Shown piece after piece: positions 34,162-45,288 of a stretch of DNA of 64,000 nt; positions within the stretch are counted from its first letter, which is position 1, and every line of letters starts with the position of its first letter. Below the pieces are notes generated by a model. That model had not been told where the DNA came from and did not search any database. It saw nothing but the letters and a program-made list of their open reading frames with translations. Made by a program: the position numbers and the translations under genes. The DNA comes from Pegoplata infirma (Eukaryota; Arthropoda; Insecta; Diptera; Anthomyiidae). Where the stretch lies: positions 134,404,694 through 134,468,693 of the forward strand of contig OY992540.1 in the NCBI GenBank assembly GCA_963921195.1. Reading direction: 5' to 3'.

Positions 34162-35470
34162 TTTTTTTACCCTCCACTCTAGTAATAGAGGGTATATATA
34201 AGTTTGTCATTCCGTTTGTAACACCTCGAAATATTGGTCTAGGGCCCCATAAAGTATATATAATATGATCCTCGATCAATTTTAAGACGATCTAGCGACG
34301 TCCGTCCGTCTGTCTGTTGAAAACACGCTCACTTTTGAAAGACTATACGGAGGCTCCTGAAGTTTGACATATATGCTGGTTATTTACCTGGTCAGGTTGG
34401 TATTACAATCCAGCGAAATCGGTCCAGTGGTTCAGAAGTTATGAGCAAAAGACTGAATTTCGGCAAGGGTTTTTCGTGAATTTTCGAGATAAAAAACACG
34501 ATAACTTTCTAAAGACAATTCTGAGCTTGGCATATATATTTGTCGTTTCCCTGGGCTGGATCGTATTGAATTTCAGCCAAATCGATCCAACGTTTCAAAA
34601 GTTATTAGCAAAACCGTGAATTTCAGATTAGTTTCACCTTTAATTCACGTGTTGACAACCTGTTAAACATGTTTTAAAAACATTTGCAAGTCACAAAAAT
34701 ATTTTACAACGTATTTTTGTCACTCAAAAATATTTATACTAGTGCCCCCCATTTCCCGGTTCTCGGTATTCCCGGTTCTGGAACCGGTTTCCCGGTTCTA
34801 GATATATTCCCGGGAATACCGGTATTCCCGGTTCTGATTCTGGTACCGGTTCTCAAAAACCAAAAAAATACTATACCATAAAATATTTAAATTACACTAT
34901 TTAATAAGTATTTCAGTAATTTTTAGTTGTGTTTGTACATGATTTAAAAATTATGTAACTATTTTTTCTTAAATTAAAAAAATAAAATGGAAATGGTATT
35001 TTTCACATGTTTTGTATTTTTTTTTGGTAAAAACAAACACACAATTTTAATTTTACAAAATATACATACCGGTAGTACCGGGAATACCGTCAGAACCGGA
35101 ACCGGGAATACCGGTATTCCCGGGAATACCGGGAATGAATTAAGAACCGGGAAACCGGTACCATTTCCCGGTAATACCGAGAACCGGGAATACCGGTATT
35201 CCCGGTTCTACGGTACTGACCGTAGGCACTAATTTATACACTACAAAAAATAAAAATACACTCAAAAAAAAATTTTACATTCAAAAAAAAATTTTGTAAA
35301 TTATGTTTTTTTTCAAAAATTAATTTAAAAGAAGTTTTTTCACCACAAAATAAAATATTTCTAATCAAAAATGTTATTTTTTTCACGTTAGAAAATTTAC
35401 TAACACTTAAAAAGGGCATTGTGGAGGGTATTCATAGATTCGGCCAAGTTGAATTTATCTTTTCTACATG
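34162..35470 (+). mobile_element. Helitron-like element, copy E, interrupted
   Basis: Starts TTTTTTTACCCTCCACTC and ends with hairpin TTCGGCCAAGTTGAA and CATG (CTTG in the other copies). It has a shortened GTCC/GTCT tract (34,299-34,317). It is split by a hAT MITE at 34740-35231. Confidence 0.85.
34740..35231. mobile_element. hAT MITE packed with CCGG/GGTATTCCCGG words, 492 bp
   Basis: Ends TAGTGCC and GGCACTA are bordered by a perfect 8-bp duplication, ATTTATAC. Both sub-terminal regions are arrays of GAACCGG, ACCGGTATTCCCGG and TTTCCCGGTTCT. They make this the most GC-rich block in the window, separated by an AT-rich centre. Confidence 0.9.
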
Positions 35471-35479
35471 TTTAATTTT

Positions 35480-37610
35480 AAAAAAAAGCGATTTTTTCGC
35501 AAATTTTATTTTCTTTAAAAATTTAAAATATTAAAAAAGTATTAATTCATAATGGGGAACATGAAAAGACCTCGAATCAGAATAAACTCTTTTTCATTGC
35601 ATTAAAAAAGTATGTTATTTTGAAGAGGCATATCTCCTAAAGTATCAATCGGATTTCCACGATTCAAAAAACATTCGATTGAAAATTTAGTCCTTTTTTT
35701 ACCAATGCAAAAAAATTAAGTGATGCATTTTTCAAAACTTTTTCCCCCTTATTTTATTTTTCTTGAAAATATAGCATTTTTTTATATAAAATTGGTTACA
35801 TTTTTTTCTGATGGAGTTTCATAAAATTATCGTGATTTTTTAAAAAAATAATTATTTGGGTTTCTTATACAAAAAAAAATATGTTTATATTGTAATTTTA
35901 TCAAAAATTTCCGAAAATATCTATTCAAAAAGGATTCAATTCAAACGATTGTCCGTTTTTTATACCAATGCACAACCAACATTTTTTTAATGCATTTTTA
36001 TTGCAAATGCAATTTTTGGATGCATTTTTTAAAACTTTCACCCCCTTTAATTTTTTTGAAACCTGCATAAATGAAAAATATGTAATTTTTTTGGTAAAAC
36101 TGAGTTCCGTTTTTATTGCGACGCCTTTTCATAAAATTTTCGTGATTTCAAATAAAAATATATATTTCAATGAAATAGAGATTATTCCAGTTCGAGGCCA
36201 ATTTCCCCATTATAAATTTACATAACAAGTAGTTATGTTAACTCTACTTTCTTTATCAGGATATTCTCCTATTAAATACTCATAGAGTTTTAGCTTTCAC
36301 AAAATTTGGCAATTTTCAGGAATGAGTTGACGATCGTTTCGGGGACTATCCAATTTTATTGCACAATTAAACGTCGAATAAATAACTAATTTTCATTATT
36401 AATAAAAATTAAACAAACTTGATAATATATCGTGAACCTATATTCAAAATATGCCAACTCAAATTTGACGGAAATTAGTTTCCGATGGCAAATAGCTCCC
36501 CTATGTAATACCTATCTGCCATAAAAATTTCAGAGCAAAAAAATAATTTGTTGTCGTTTTACATCCATTTTTGTTATTCTGCTAACTCAAAGTACATATT
36601 TTTTTGGTGGAAATAAATGCCAACTCCCATTGTAAATTTCCAAAAATTTTTCAAAAAATTTTTAAAAAAATTATACCACATATCTTATTGCATTTGCCAT
36701 GCTAAACACAAATCTTGTAAAGATTTTGATATCTAATGACTGGTTCTCCAGATATTGCCATTTTGAAAATATCGGTAAATAGTGTTTGCAAAAAAAAATT
36801 GCTTATATTTATGTAACTTTCAAACTATTTATCAGATTGAAACATAATGAATGGGGCAAATAAAGTCAATGATATAAGCTTTCAAAATAGCTAGTTTGGA
36901 GTGACCCTATTGCAATACAGCGTGAGTTACAGAGTCCCAAAGTTGACAACCCTGAGATTAAAAGGCTTTCGGAGCTAGTAACTTTTAAAAATATGCAAAG
37001 ATTTTTAATTTTCTGTTCAGTTTTTGCAATTACCGTACTAAGGATAACAAAAACCAAAAAAAAAAAATTTTAAAAATTTTTCAAAAAAAAAATTTATTTT
37101 TATTTTCCGACAAAATATGCCAACTCTAAAAAAATATTTGTTTTTTGATATAGTAATAAATGCCATCTCTGAAAAATACGCGAACAAGTGCAAAATATGA
37201 AAATTTTTGCATAGGTAAAAATTGTTTAGAATATTTAAACCATCTTGTGGAAGGTACATTGTTTATTTTTGCAATAATATGCGAAATAACTAGTTTTTTA
37301 GCTCTCCTGAACAGTAAGCTTTTTCGAGTTGGCATTTATTGAATATAGTTCGACGATATATTTTATGTATACAAAAACCAAAAATATAATTTTCAAAAAA
37401 TCGAGAACATTTAAAGAAACGCCGTTACAGTAAAAACGCAGCTCAGTTTTACATAAAAAAAGTTACATATTTTCAATTTATGCAGGTTTTCAAAAAAAAA
37501 TCTTGAAAAATGCATCAAAAAACTAGATTTGCATCAAAAGTGTATTAAAAAAAATGTTTTTGTTAGTGCATTGGTATAAAAACAGAAAATCAGTTGATTC
37601 GAGTGCATTT
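35480..37610. mobile_element. Composite foldback repeat, ~2.1 kb
   Basis: Segment 35,930-36,480 (TATACCAATGCAC, AACCTGCATAAAT, GTAAAACTGAG, ATGCCAACTC) recurs inverted at 37,320-37,610. The left side also has a diverged direct repeat (35,640-35,830 versus 35,940-36,150). ATGCCAACTC occurs several times. I cannot place the outer ends. Confidence 0.6.
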
Positions 37611-37619
37611 TGATTCGTA

Positions 37620-37878
37620 CACAGGAAGAATTTAAAACAAATTTCAATCAACAAAAACGCGGATTCAATAAATTTTTGATTGAAATTCCTCCAATTAAGA
37701 AAATTGTTATACCAATCATCAAATTGTAGGTGATTGATTGAAAATTTTTACAATCAAACATTTTTTCGATTTTGATCAATTTTTTATTTATAGTCAATCA
37801 AAATAATGATTGATTTAACGAATGAATTGTAAGATTCTGATAAAATTATCAAAAAATTCACATTTTTTTCCAACAGCG
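37620..37878. mobile_element. Partial CACA-ended MITE (inverted relative of 31299-31749)
   Basis: Begins TA, then CACAGGAAGAATTTAAAAC. It contains AATCAACAAAAACGCGGATT, the inverse of the right part of the element at 31,299. The other half is missing. Confidence 0.6.
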
Positions 37879-38227
37879 TGATTCATTTTCTCTTTATATT
37901 TCCTTTCGTACCAAAAAAAAAGCAACAACAAAATTGTGAAATTTGGCGTAAGATTTCGTCCCAAAAAAAGCTAAATAAAAATATAAAATTTTGCTAAAGT
38001 TTAAATTTTGTTGAAATTTTTGAAAAATTTGTGAAATTTTAGTTTTCGATTTTTTTTGTATAAATAAGAGTTTTGTGAGTGTAGGCCGACGTGAGTGTGA
38101 GTGAAGCTTGCGTGAGTGTACGTGAGTGTGAGTCGTATTAAATTTAATCATTTGATTGTGAGTGTGAGTAGAAATAATATGTTTGTGAGTGAGTGTGAGT
38201 CAAAAATCACTCAAGCGCCCATCTCTA
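37879..38227 (+). mobile_element. hAT-type fragment with GTGAGTG repeats
   Basis: A (GTGAGTGT)-rich block spans 38,074-38,205. It ends GCGCCCATCTCTA, the reverse of a TAGAGATGGGC hAT-like terminus. A related fragment with TCACG words ends TGCATCTCTA at 56,963. The left end is not found. Confidence 0.45.
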
Positions 38228-38267
38228 GTTATAAGTAAAGAAATATGCTACAGGAACTTTGGAGGTA

Positions 38268-38330
38268 GAGTTTTTTCCCGCACTTTTTCATTTCCCGGGA
38301 AAGCGGGAATTTTTTTAATTTTACCGGGAC
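38268..38330 (+). mobile_element. End fragment of the CCCGGG hAT family
   Basis: TAGAGTTTTTTCCCGCAC and CATTTCCCGGGAAAGCGGGA match the left end of the complete element at 51,776. Confidence 0.7.
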
Positions 38331-38966
38331 CATTTAAATAACGTATTAACTAAAGAACTTTGATTTTTTTAATTTCTTACAGTATTTTTTTATCACGAAA
38401 AAGGATTTTTCTTAAAACAATAGCACAAAAAAAAACTAGAGATATGAGATCGAAAACAAAAACGTAACAACAAAGAAAATTATAGTCATTAGTTGTAGTC
38501 CAAACACGAACCGATTGGATCCATATTTGGTTAGATCTATTATTATTGTGCAATAAGTCCAAAAGGGTCTGGTTAAGATCTGCTGAAATGGATATTTTAA
38601 CTGAACTATCTGTCATGTTAGTTCTAAAAAATAACAGAAATTAGATGATTATTTAGCTAATTTTACAGAAATTTATAGTTATCTTGTTTTCAAGAAAATT
38701 TTTTAAGATTTTTTTCAAAAAAATTAAAAATTTTGTTGAAAAACAGCATAACTAAGTTGGAAAAAACTTTATGCTTAAAATCGTTTTAAGTTTTTTTTTT
38801 GCATCAATAAAATACATTTTATATGCTTAGATTGTTTATCTGAAATCAGCAGATTTGTGTGCTAAAATCAGTATATTTTTCTGCTTAAATCAGCAGATTT
38901 TTCAGCTCAATTCAGCAGATTTTACCGCATTTTCCAGTATTTTTAATTTCCCTAAAAAAACCTATT
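38331..38966. other. AT-rich sequence with small TCAGCAGATTT repeats
   Basis: Around 38,848-38,935 the word AATCAGCAGATTT and variants recur about five times. The rest has no recognisable content. Confidence 0.5.
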
Positions 38967-39010
38967 TGGAGGGTATTTTTGATTCGGCACAGCCGAATAG
39001 GCCCCCTTTA
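38967..39010 (+). mobile_element. 3 prime end fragment of a Helitron-like element
   Basis: TTGGAGGGTATTTTTGATTC followed by the hairpin TTCGGCACAGCCGAA, as in the 3 prime ends of the Helitron-like copies. Confidence 0.5.
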
Positions 39011-39997
39011 TTTTTTTTTTTAATTTACACAATTTTTATTAAAAAAAAGAAAACAAATTAGTATTTTTCAAATAAACAAAATAAATAACAAGATGTTTTT
39101 AAAAAACAAAATAATATTTAAAATACATTAAAATAATCATTTCATATAAATTTCTTTTAAAAATAAATTTTACATAATTCAAATAGATTTAAAATTTTTA
39201 AAATAATTTCTTTCTACCTTACTTGTGTTTTAATTTATTTTTTTTTGAGGAAAACGACAAATTATGGTATGCAGTAGTTGTGACAGAAAAAATTTCAGCT
39301 GTCGTCAATTTAAGATCTCGGGAACAGGTGGTTTAAGAAAAAAACAAATAAAAAAGACATCTTAGGGAAATACATATTAAGAGATAAAATTTATTGTCGA
39401 AAATATAAAATTTAATTTATTTAAAAATATAAATTTATTTTACACAAAAAAAAATGTGATAAACATCCCTTGTCTGACATTTTGATGGTCAAGGTGAATA
39501 AGGAAGGTGTCAAAATATGAATGGTGGCATGTGACGACTTTATATGTAGATTGGATTGGGGGTACACTAAATGAAATGCTTCTGGCATTTAGAAAATTCG
39601 AGGAGGTAAAAAAAGTGTCCAGCAGAAATGTGAGTTGCAAAAAATTGGATTGCACGAAACTTGTTTAAGTTTCTGAATTGAACTTTTTTTTGACACCAAA
39701 CTAAAACCGGTTATTCTCACATCTATTTTTTCGATGACATAGTTCTAATGGAAACATCCATATGTAATCGAAGCCAATAAACTTTGTTTCATTTTTTTAA
39801 TTCTATTTTGGTTTTCTATTACAAACTCTTCAAACAATATCATTTAAAAGCTTTACATTATATGATTCGATTATCTATATTTTTGTCAGAGTGGGCTTGA
39901 ACTATACACTTTGATTTTCCACAAAAAAAATTCTTAGAATCGTAAGACACAGAATCAGAGAATTTTTCTATAGGAAAGAGAAAGTTCACTCAGAGAA
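39011..39997. other. Mostly AT-rich; one block (39,455-39,660) of mixed composition
   Basis: The block has GTCTGACATTTTGATGGTC and GTGGCATGTGACGACTTTAT. It is open on the minus strand for 71 codons without recognisable motifs. Traces of the dyad minisatellite appear from 39,930. It may be an old element or a remnant of unique sequence. Confidence 0.35.
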
Positions 39998-40209
39998 GCA
40001 ACCATAATTTAAGAGCGTGATATTATGATTGAAAATTGCATCATTATATGTTTATAGTATTCATAACATTTTTGTAGCAATCATATTATGGTCCTAAATT
40101 AAAATTTGACGATTATCATAACATGATTGATGCAAATATTTTATGGTTGCTACAAACAAAATATGAGATAATTTTTAATCATAATATGATGCTCTCAAAT
40201 TATGGTTGC
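39998..40209. mobile_element. MITE with ~40-bp inverted ends, 212 bp
   Basis: Left GCAACCATAATTTAAGAGC and right (inverted) GCAACCATAATTTGAGAGC. The arms are rich in ATCATAATATGAT words. Imperfect flanks CAGAGAA and CAGAACC do not give a clear duplication. It sits at the edge of the dyad minisatellite. Confidence 0.75.
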
Positions 40210-40611
40210 CAGAACCATATCACTTGTTTGAAGGCCACTATTTGGAACCTTTCTTTGTGCTTTTTAAGTACATAAAAGTGCCAAAAAACCCAGCATCTGA
40301 GACTTTTCTATAAAAAAAAATATATCAGAATCTGAAACTTTTTCTATATATAAAAAAGCTTTTCAGAATCTGAGACTATTTCGATATAGAAAAAAAATGT
40401 CACAGAATCTGAGACTTTTTCTGTATAGACAAAATGTCACAGAATCGGAGACTTTTTCTCTATAGAAAAAATGTCGCAGAATCTGAGACTTTTTCTATAT
40501 CGAAAAATGTCACAGAATCTGGGACTTTTTCTATATAGAAAAAATGTCACAGAATTTGAGACTTTTTCTATATAGAAAAAATGTCACAGGATCTGAAACT
40601 TTTTCTATATA

Positions 40612-41035
40612 AAAGTAGTAAAAAAGCTAAATTCGACCTTGCCGAATGTATTGATTCCCTCCACAATGTAAAAAAGTTTATTTGCAAAAAAAAAACATTT
40701 TGAAAAAAAAAAAATAAAAAATTCGCGAAAAAAAATTTTTAGTGAAAAAATATTTGGCGATAATTTTGTTTTTGTAAAAAAATATGTTTGTACTTGTTTA
40801 AATACCATTTGGTGATCAATTCTGTTCACATGTGTCAACCAGCAGCCGAATTAAAACATTTTGTATTTTTAGGTTATGTTGAATTTACCAAAATTTTCGA
40901 GGTGTCCTTACATTTTCGTTCATAACTTTTGAACCGATTAACCGATTTTGCTCAAATACAATACCAAACTACTTAGGGCAACAGCAAGTAATCATGTTAA
41001 GTCTTGGTCATATCTGTTTAATACTTAGGCCGTGA
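40612..41035 (-). mobile_element. Helitron-like element, short subfamily, truncated
   Basis: Inverse of 13,369-13,937: TTCGACCTTGCCGAA hairpin at the left, then CCCTCCACAATG, and further right GTTCATAACTTTTGAACCG. The 5 prime end with the GTCY tract is missing. Confidence 0.7.
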
Positions 41036-41196
41036 TCAACATTTCCACAGACAGATCAACATTTCCACAGACCAAATAGAAGAAAAATGTATGAAAATTT
41101 TTCTATAGAAATTTTAATATAGGAAAAATGGCTCAGAATCTAAAAAAAAAAATAGGGCACTGTTTGGTATAATTTTTTGGTGCTTTTTAAATAGTA

Positions 41197-41844
41197 CACT
41201 CAAAAAAAAAAACTTGTAAAGTTACCAAAAAATCTCGTAATTTTACGAGGCTATTCTCGTAAAATAGGAGGTAGGTAAAATTCTCGTAAAATTACGAGGA
41301 TTTCCTCGTAATTTTGAATGCGACAAAAATTGGTAAAATAACCAATTTTATTGGTAAAAATATAGTTTTAAAACTGAAAAAATACAAAAAAAAATGGTAA
41401 ACTTACAAGAAAAAATGGTAAATATAAAAATGGTAAATTTACAAACCAAAATGGTAAATTCACAAAAAAAAATAGTTAAACAACATAAATCCTTGTAATA
41501 AAATCATTTTTGTAAAATAACTGTTTTTTTGTAAAGTAATTAGAATCCTCGTAATAAATTTTTCAAAATTTTTTCAACTTTTTTTTTAAATATTTTTCAA
41601 TAAAAAAAATTTACAAAAAAAAAATTTTTTTTTTTTTTGTTAAACAACATACATAAATCCTCGTATAACATAATTTTTGTAAAATAACAGTTTTTTTTTG
41701 TAATTCAACTAGAATCCTCGTAATAAAAACTTTGTTGTAAAATTACAATTTTTTTTTTTGTAAAATAACCTTTCAAAATGGAAAATTGTTAAATATTGGT
41801 AGAACGGGATTACAAGGCATTTTACCAGTTTATTTTTTTGAGTG
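41197..41844. mobile_element. CACTC-family element, 648 bp, TA flanks
   Basis: CACTCAAAAAAAAAAACTTG at the left, TTTATTTTTTTGAGTG at the right, TA on both sides. The interior has many CTCGTAAAATTACGAG and GGTAAATTTAC words. Confidence 0.85.
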
Positions 41845-42060
41845 TACATGAAAATTTCAAAAAAAAAGTTCCAAAATATCTAAGAATCTGAGAAAATATA
41901 GAAAATATGAAAACATATCACAGAATCAGAAAACTTTTCTATACAGAAAAATGTCTTTAGGAAAAATGTTTTAGGATCTAAGAATTTTTTTTACAGATAA
42001 ATTGTTTTAGAATCGTAGACTTTCCATATAGAAAAAAATATCTATCGTTTTAGTACTTTT

Positions 42061-42515
42061 TATTAAGTCCCAGAAATAGTTTTTTTTCTATGTTCAGGAA
42101 TCTGTTGAGCGATTGTAAAATTCAATCAAATATTTCATTTCAGCCCAGTCTAATGTATTTGTTTTTCCTGCACCACATATATAGACCTAAAATGAAATTT
42201 CTAAAAATTTTTTAGAATTTTCAAATTGTATGGACTGTTTAAATGAATACTGAACTAAATGGAAGGAAAAAATAACAAAAGAGTTTGGTAACCTATCAAT
42301 TTTACAAGAAAACAAAAAAAAAAAAACGTTAAAAGGTATCCAAGGAATTTCCTTGACGTTTTTCTGTTATTTTTTTTTTTTGTTAAATGTTGAATTACAA
42401 AAACTGTATATTGGAATTTTTTATGTTTTTTTTTGCAATTTTCTACAAGTATGTTTGTTGATTTCAAAAAAAAAAAATGTTAGTGAGAAGAAAAAGTAAA
42501 AAAAAATATACAGAA
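42061..42515. other. No recognisable content
   Basis: AT-rich, with A- and T-runs and no element ends. Confidence 0.5.
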
Positions 42516-42713
42516 CCCGGGTAAAAAAGTTGTTACATAAATTTAATAAAATGATATATAGTTTTATAAGATTATATATAGAGGTTTCAGATAATTGGAC
42601 AATATTAGATAAAAATTATATATAATTTTACCCGAAATTTATTTTATATAAAATTTTTATAAAATTAATTCAAATTATATCCAATTTGATAAAATTTTAT
42701 CAAATTTTATAAA

Positions 42714-44305
42714 CCCGAGTAAAAATAAACATATATAACAATATATAATTTGATACAAACATAATATATCATATATGACTATATATATCCCGTAGGATAT
42801 TTTCTAAATTTTTTAAATGCAATCATATGCAATTATATATAATTTAATCATTATTCCCCGAGTAAAAAAAAGTTATATGACGCAATATTTAATTATATAT
42901 GAACAGATATGGTTTTATGTAAATCCATATTAATTTTGATCCGGAAATTGGCGGATCGAATATTATACGATTATATCAAATTCTATTATTTTTGATAAAA
43001 TAATATCAAATTTGATTAAGTTTGACCCCAATAATGGGTCTATCTAATTGTATTAAATCATATCTTATCTGTTAAAATTAGATATATTTTTATATAATTA
43101 GATGAAATCTGGTAAAATTTTTTGGAATTTCAAACGTGAAATTAGAAATTATTTTATTAAATTGGATAGATTATCAATTAGAAGAGTTTTTATTGCATTC
43201 TTCGGAACTTTTTCGGGACTTAGCAAATTATTAAAAATTTGTAAATTTTTTTTTTTTTCTAAAATCATTTTTAAGGCACTTAAAAATTCCAAAAACATTT
43301 TTTTTGGAACTTAGAAATTTTTCAAAAAAATAAAATTTCTCCTAAAAACATTTTCAATGATTGTTTTACCCAAAAAAAAATTTTGTGTCCGGGACTTTGG
43401 AAAATTTTAATAAAATTTTTTAGGACTTGAAAATTTTTTAATCTTTTTTTTTTAATTTTCCGGGACTTAGAAAATTTGGAAAATTTTTTTCAGGATATAA
43501 TTATAAATAAAATCATATATCTTTTTATCTGCCATATCTAAAAATCCCCCACCTTATATGTCATATCTAATTTCATATAGATCGGTATGTGAATAAATAT
43601 GAATATGTATGTTATCATATTAAAAAATAAGGAAAAATACAATGCTATATATAAACTTATATGTCCATATCAAAGTTCATGCATAACCATATATAAATAT
43701 AAATAATTATATAATAGCATATATGATTATATCAGATCTTTTTTACTCGGGTCGGATTAAATGGTGTACGGTTGATATAATTATATAAAATTATATGAGG
43801 GTCAATACAAAATTTGTTTTTCAGCATAATTTAACATAAAATTATATATAGCTTATTCTGTTCCATACAAAACAATATATGTTTCCAATTAACAAAAAAT
43901 TTTCTAAGTTTTTTAGGCAAAGTATAAGAAACTTTTTAAAATGTTCCTAAACATTTCCTTGTTAGGGTTATGTATATCACCTATCTGGTTCGAAGCGTAC
44001 CCAAACATTTTTTTTTTGTTTTTGAAAATTATGTGTTTGGTGAATGTATCGTTGACCTGTGGTGTATCTCAATCCAAACCAAAAAAACACCAGGATTTTA
44101 TATGTTTTTGTGCAATTAGATCTAATTAGATCCACCAATATAAGGCAATGTCTGGTCAAAACTCGGATGAAATCAAATCATATTTTATACAAGTTGATCT
44201 TTTTTAATGCAAAAACATCCACCATTATTCGGATCAAATTGCGTATTAATATATATTGTGTCATATATCATTATATATTGCATCATATGAAAATTTTTAC
44301 TCGGG
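42714..44305. mobile_element. CCCGAG-family nest, middle element
   Basis: Begins CCCGAGTAAAAATAAAC and ends AAATTTTTACTCGGG, with AA on both sides (42,712-42,713 and 44,306-44,307). It is itself split by 42,857-43,751. Confidence 0.75.
42857..43751 (-). mobile_element. CCCGAG-family nest, innermost element, 895 bp
   Basis: Begins CCCGAGTAAAAAAAAGTT and ends GATCTTTTTTACTCGGG, with TC on both sides. It is the inverse of 5553-6476 over its whole length (for example ATTTTGATCCGGAAATTGGC versus its inverse near 6,385). Confidence 0.85.
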
Positions 44306-44321
44306 AAGTTAAATAAGATAA

Positions 44322-44725
44322 AATTTGATTAAATGAGATATAATTTGATAAAATTTTATAAAAAAAAAAATTATAAAATTTTTCGAATAAAATTATATAT
44401 AATCTCATCAAATTATATATAATTTAATGTAATTTTATTCAATTTTCTAAAAAACTAAAACCTCTTTATATAATCTTATATAATTATATATATTACATAT
44501 ATCAAATTATAAAAAGTTATGGAAAAATTTGATTAAATGAGATATAATTTGATCAAATTTTATAAAAAAAAAAATTATAAAAATTTTCGGATAAAATTAT
44601 ATATAATCTCATCAAATTATATATAATTTTATATAATTTATTAAATTTTTTAAAAACTGAAACCTCTTTATATAATCTTTTATAATTATATATATATTAC
44701 ATCAAATTATATACAATTATATATA
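44322..44725. repeat. ~200-bp tandem duplication inside the outermost CCCGAG element
   Basis: GATTAAATGAGATATAATTT occurs at about 44,328 and 44,530, and AAACCTCTTTATATAATCTT follows each. Confidence 0.8.
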
Positions 44726-44742
44726 AACTTTTTTTACTCGGG

Positions 44743-45172
44743 AATAACAAAAATCAACAATAGTTTTTTCCTATTTGTTTTTGGGTTGGAAAAACAATTT
44801 TATTGTAAAACTTGTTAGTTGCGCGACAGAACACGTGAATTGAAAATATGTGAAGGGAAAAATAAACATTTCAAAGTGAAAAGGAAAATATAATAAAATG
44901 ATTTTTATTTTATAAAAAAAAAAAATCTATTAAATCCATTTGAAAATCTTTTTAAAATATAAATAATAATGTAAGAAAAAATCCATTGTTAATGTATAAT
45001 GTCAAGGTTTTCCGTTCAAAATAACCAAAAAAAATGTATAACGGAAGGAAAGACAGGAAATTGATTAGGATTTGAAATATTTCAAGCGGTGATTAAACAA
45101 AAGTGTATAAAACAAGTGTTTAAAAATGATTTTATAAAAAAAAGAAAATATTTTGTTAATAAAATTCATAAA
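44743..45172 (+). promoter_or_regulatory. Possible promoter and 5 prime untranslated region of candidate exon 3
   Basis: Apart from A/T runs this is not recognisably repetitive. It has a locally GC-richer block TTGCGCGACAGAACACGTG (44,819-44,837), which includes a canonical E-box CACGTG, and then A-rich leader-like sequence up to the ATG at 45,173. No TATA box or initiator can be fixed. Confidence 0.3.
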
Positions 45173-45260
45173 ATGGAGATGGGAGGTCGTGTACAGTTTC
45201 TGCAAGCCCATCTCTTTCCAGTATGTCCACTAACACCTTTAACAGCTGGTGGAGGAAGAG
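45173..45260 (+). CDS. Candidate first coding exon 3 (MEMGGRVQFL..., phase 1, GTAAAT donor)
   Basis: ATG opens 29 codons beginning MEMGGRVQFLQAHLFPV, continuing with a Pro/Leu/Thr-rich stretch and ending AGGGR, plus one G before GTAAATAAAC. Read through the donor, the frame stops after two codons, as expected of an intron start. The segment is clearly less AT-rich than anything within a kilobase and lacks the Lys/Asn/Phe bias of chance frames. The frame is open upstream to about 45,065 but with no earlier ATG. It ends in the same phase as the candidates at 19,238 and 29,792. I do not recognise the protein; a 31-codon micro-ORF is the alternative. Confidence 0.45.
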
Positions 45261-45288
45261 GTAAATAAACATTTAATATATGAATTTT

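Larger units (their letters stand above)
40293..42060. repeat. Dyad minisatellite array, interrupted by two insertions
   Basis: Units of about 37 bp with TTTTTCTATATAGAAAAA and GTCACAGAATCTGAGAC occupy 40,293-40,611. Degenerate units continue at 41,080-41,160 and 41,880-42,060, after a Helitron-like element and a CACTC element. Confidence 0.85.
42516..44742. mobile_element. CCCGAG-family nest, outermost element
   Basis: Begins CCCGGGTAAAAAAGTTG and ends TTTTTTTACTCGGG, with AA on both sides (42,514-42,515 and 44,743-44,744). Its sequence is interrupted at 42,714-44,305 by two further members of the family. The remaining right part is a tandem duplication of about 200 bp. Confidence 0.75.

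Noticed and set aside
38377..38616. 79-codon minus-strand frame
   Set aside because: No motif, start or splice context; the composition is like the surrounding AT-rich sequence.
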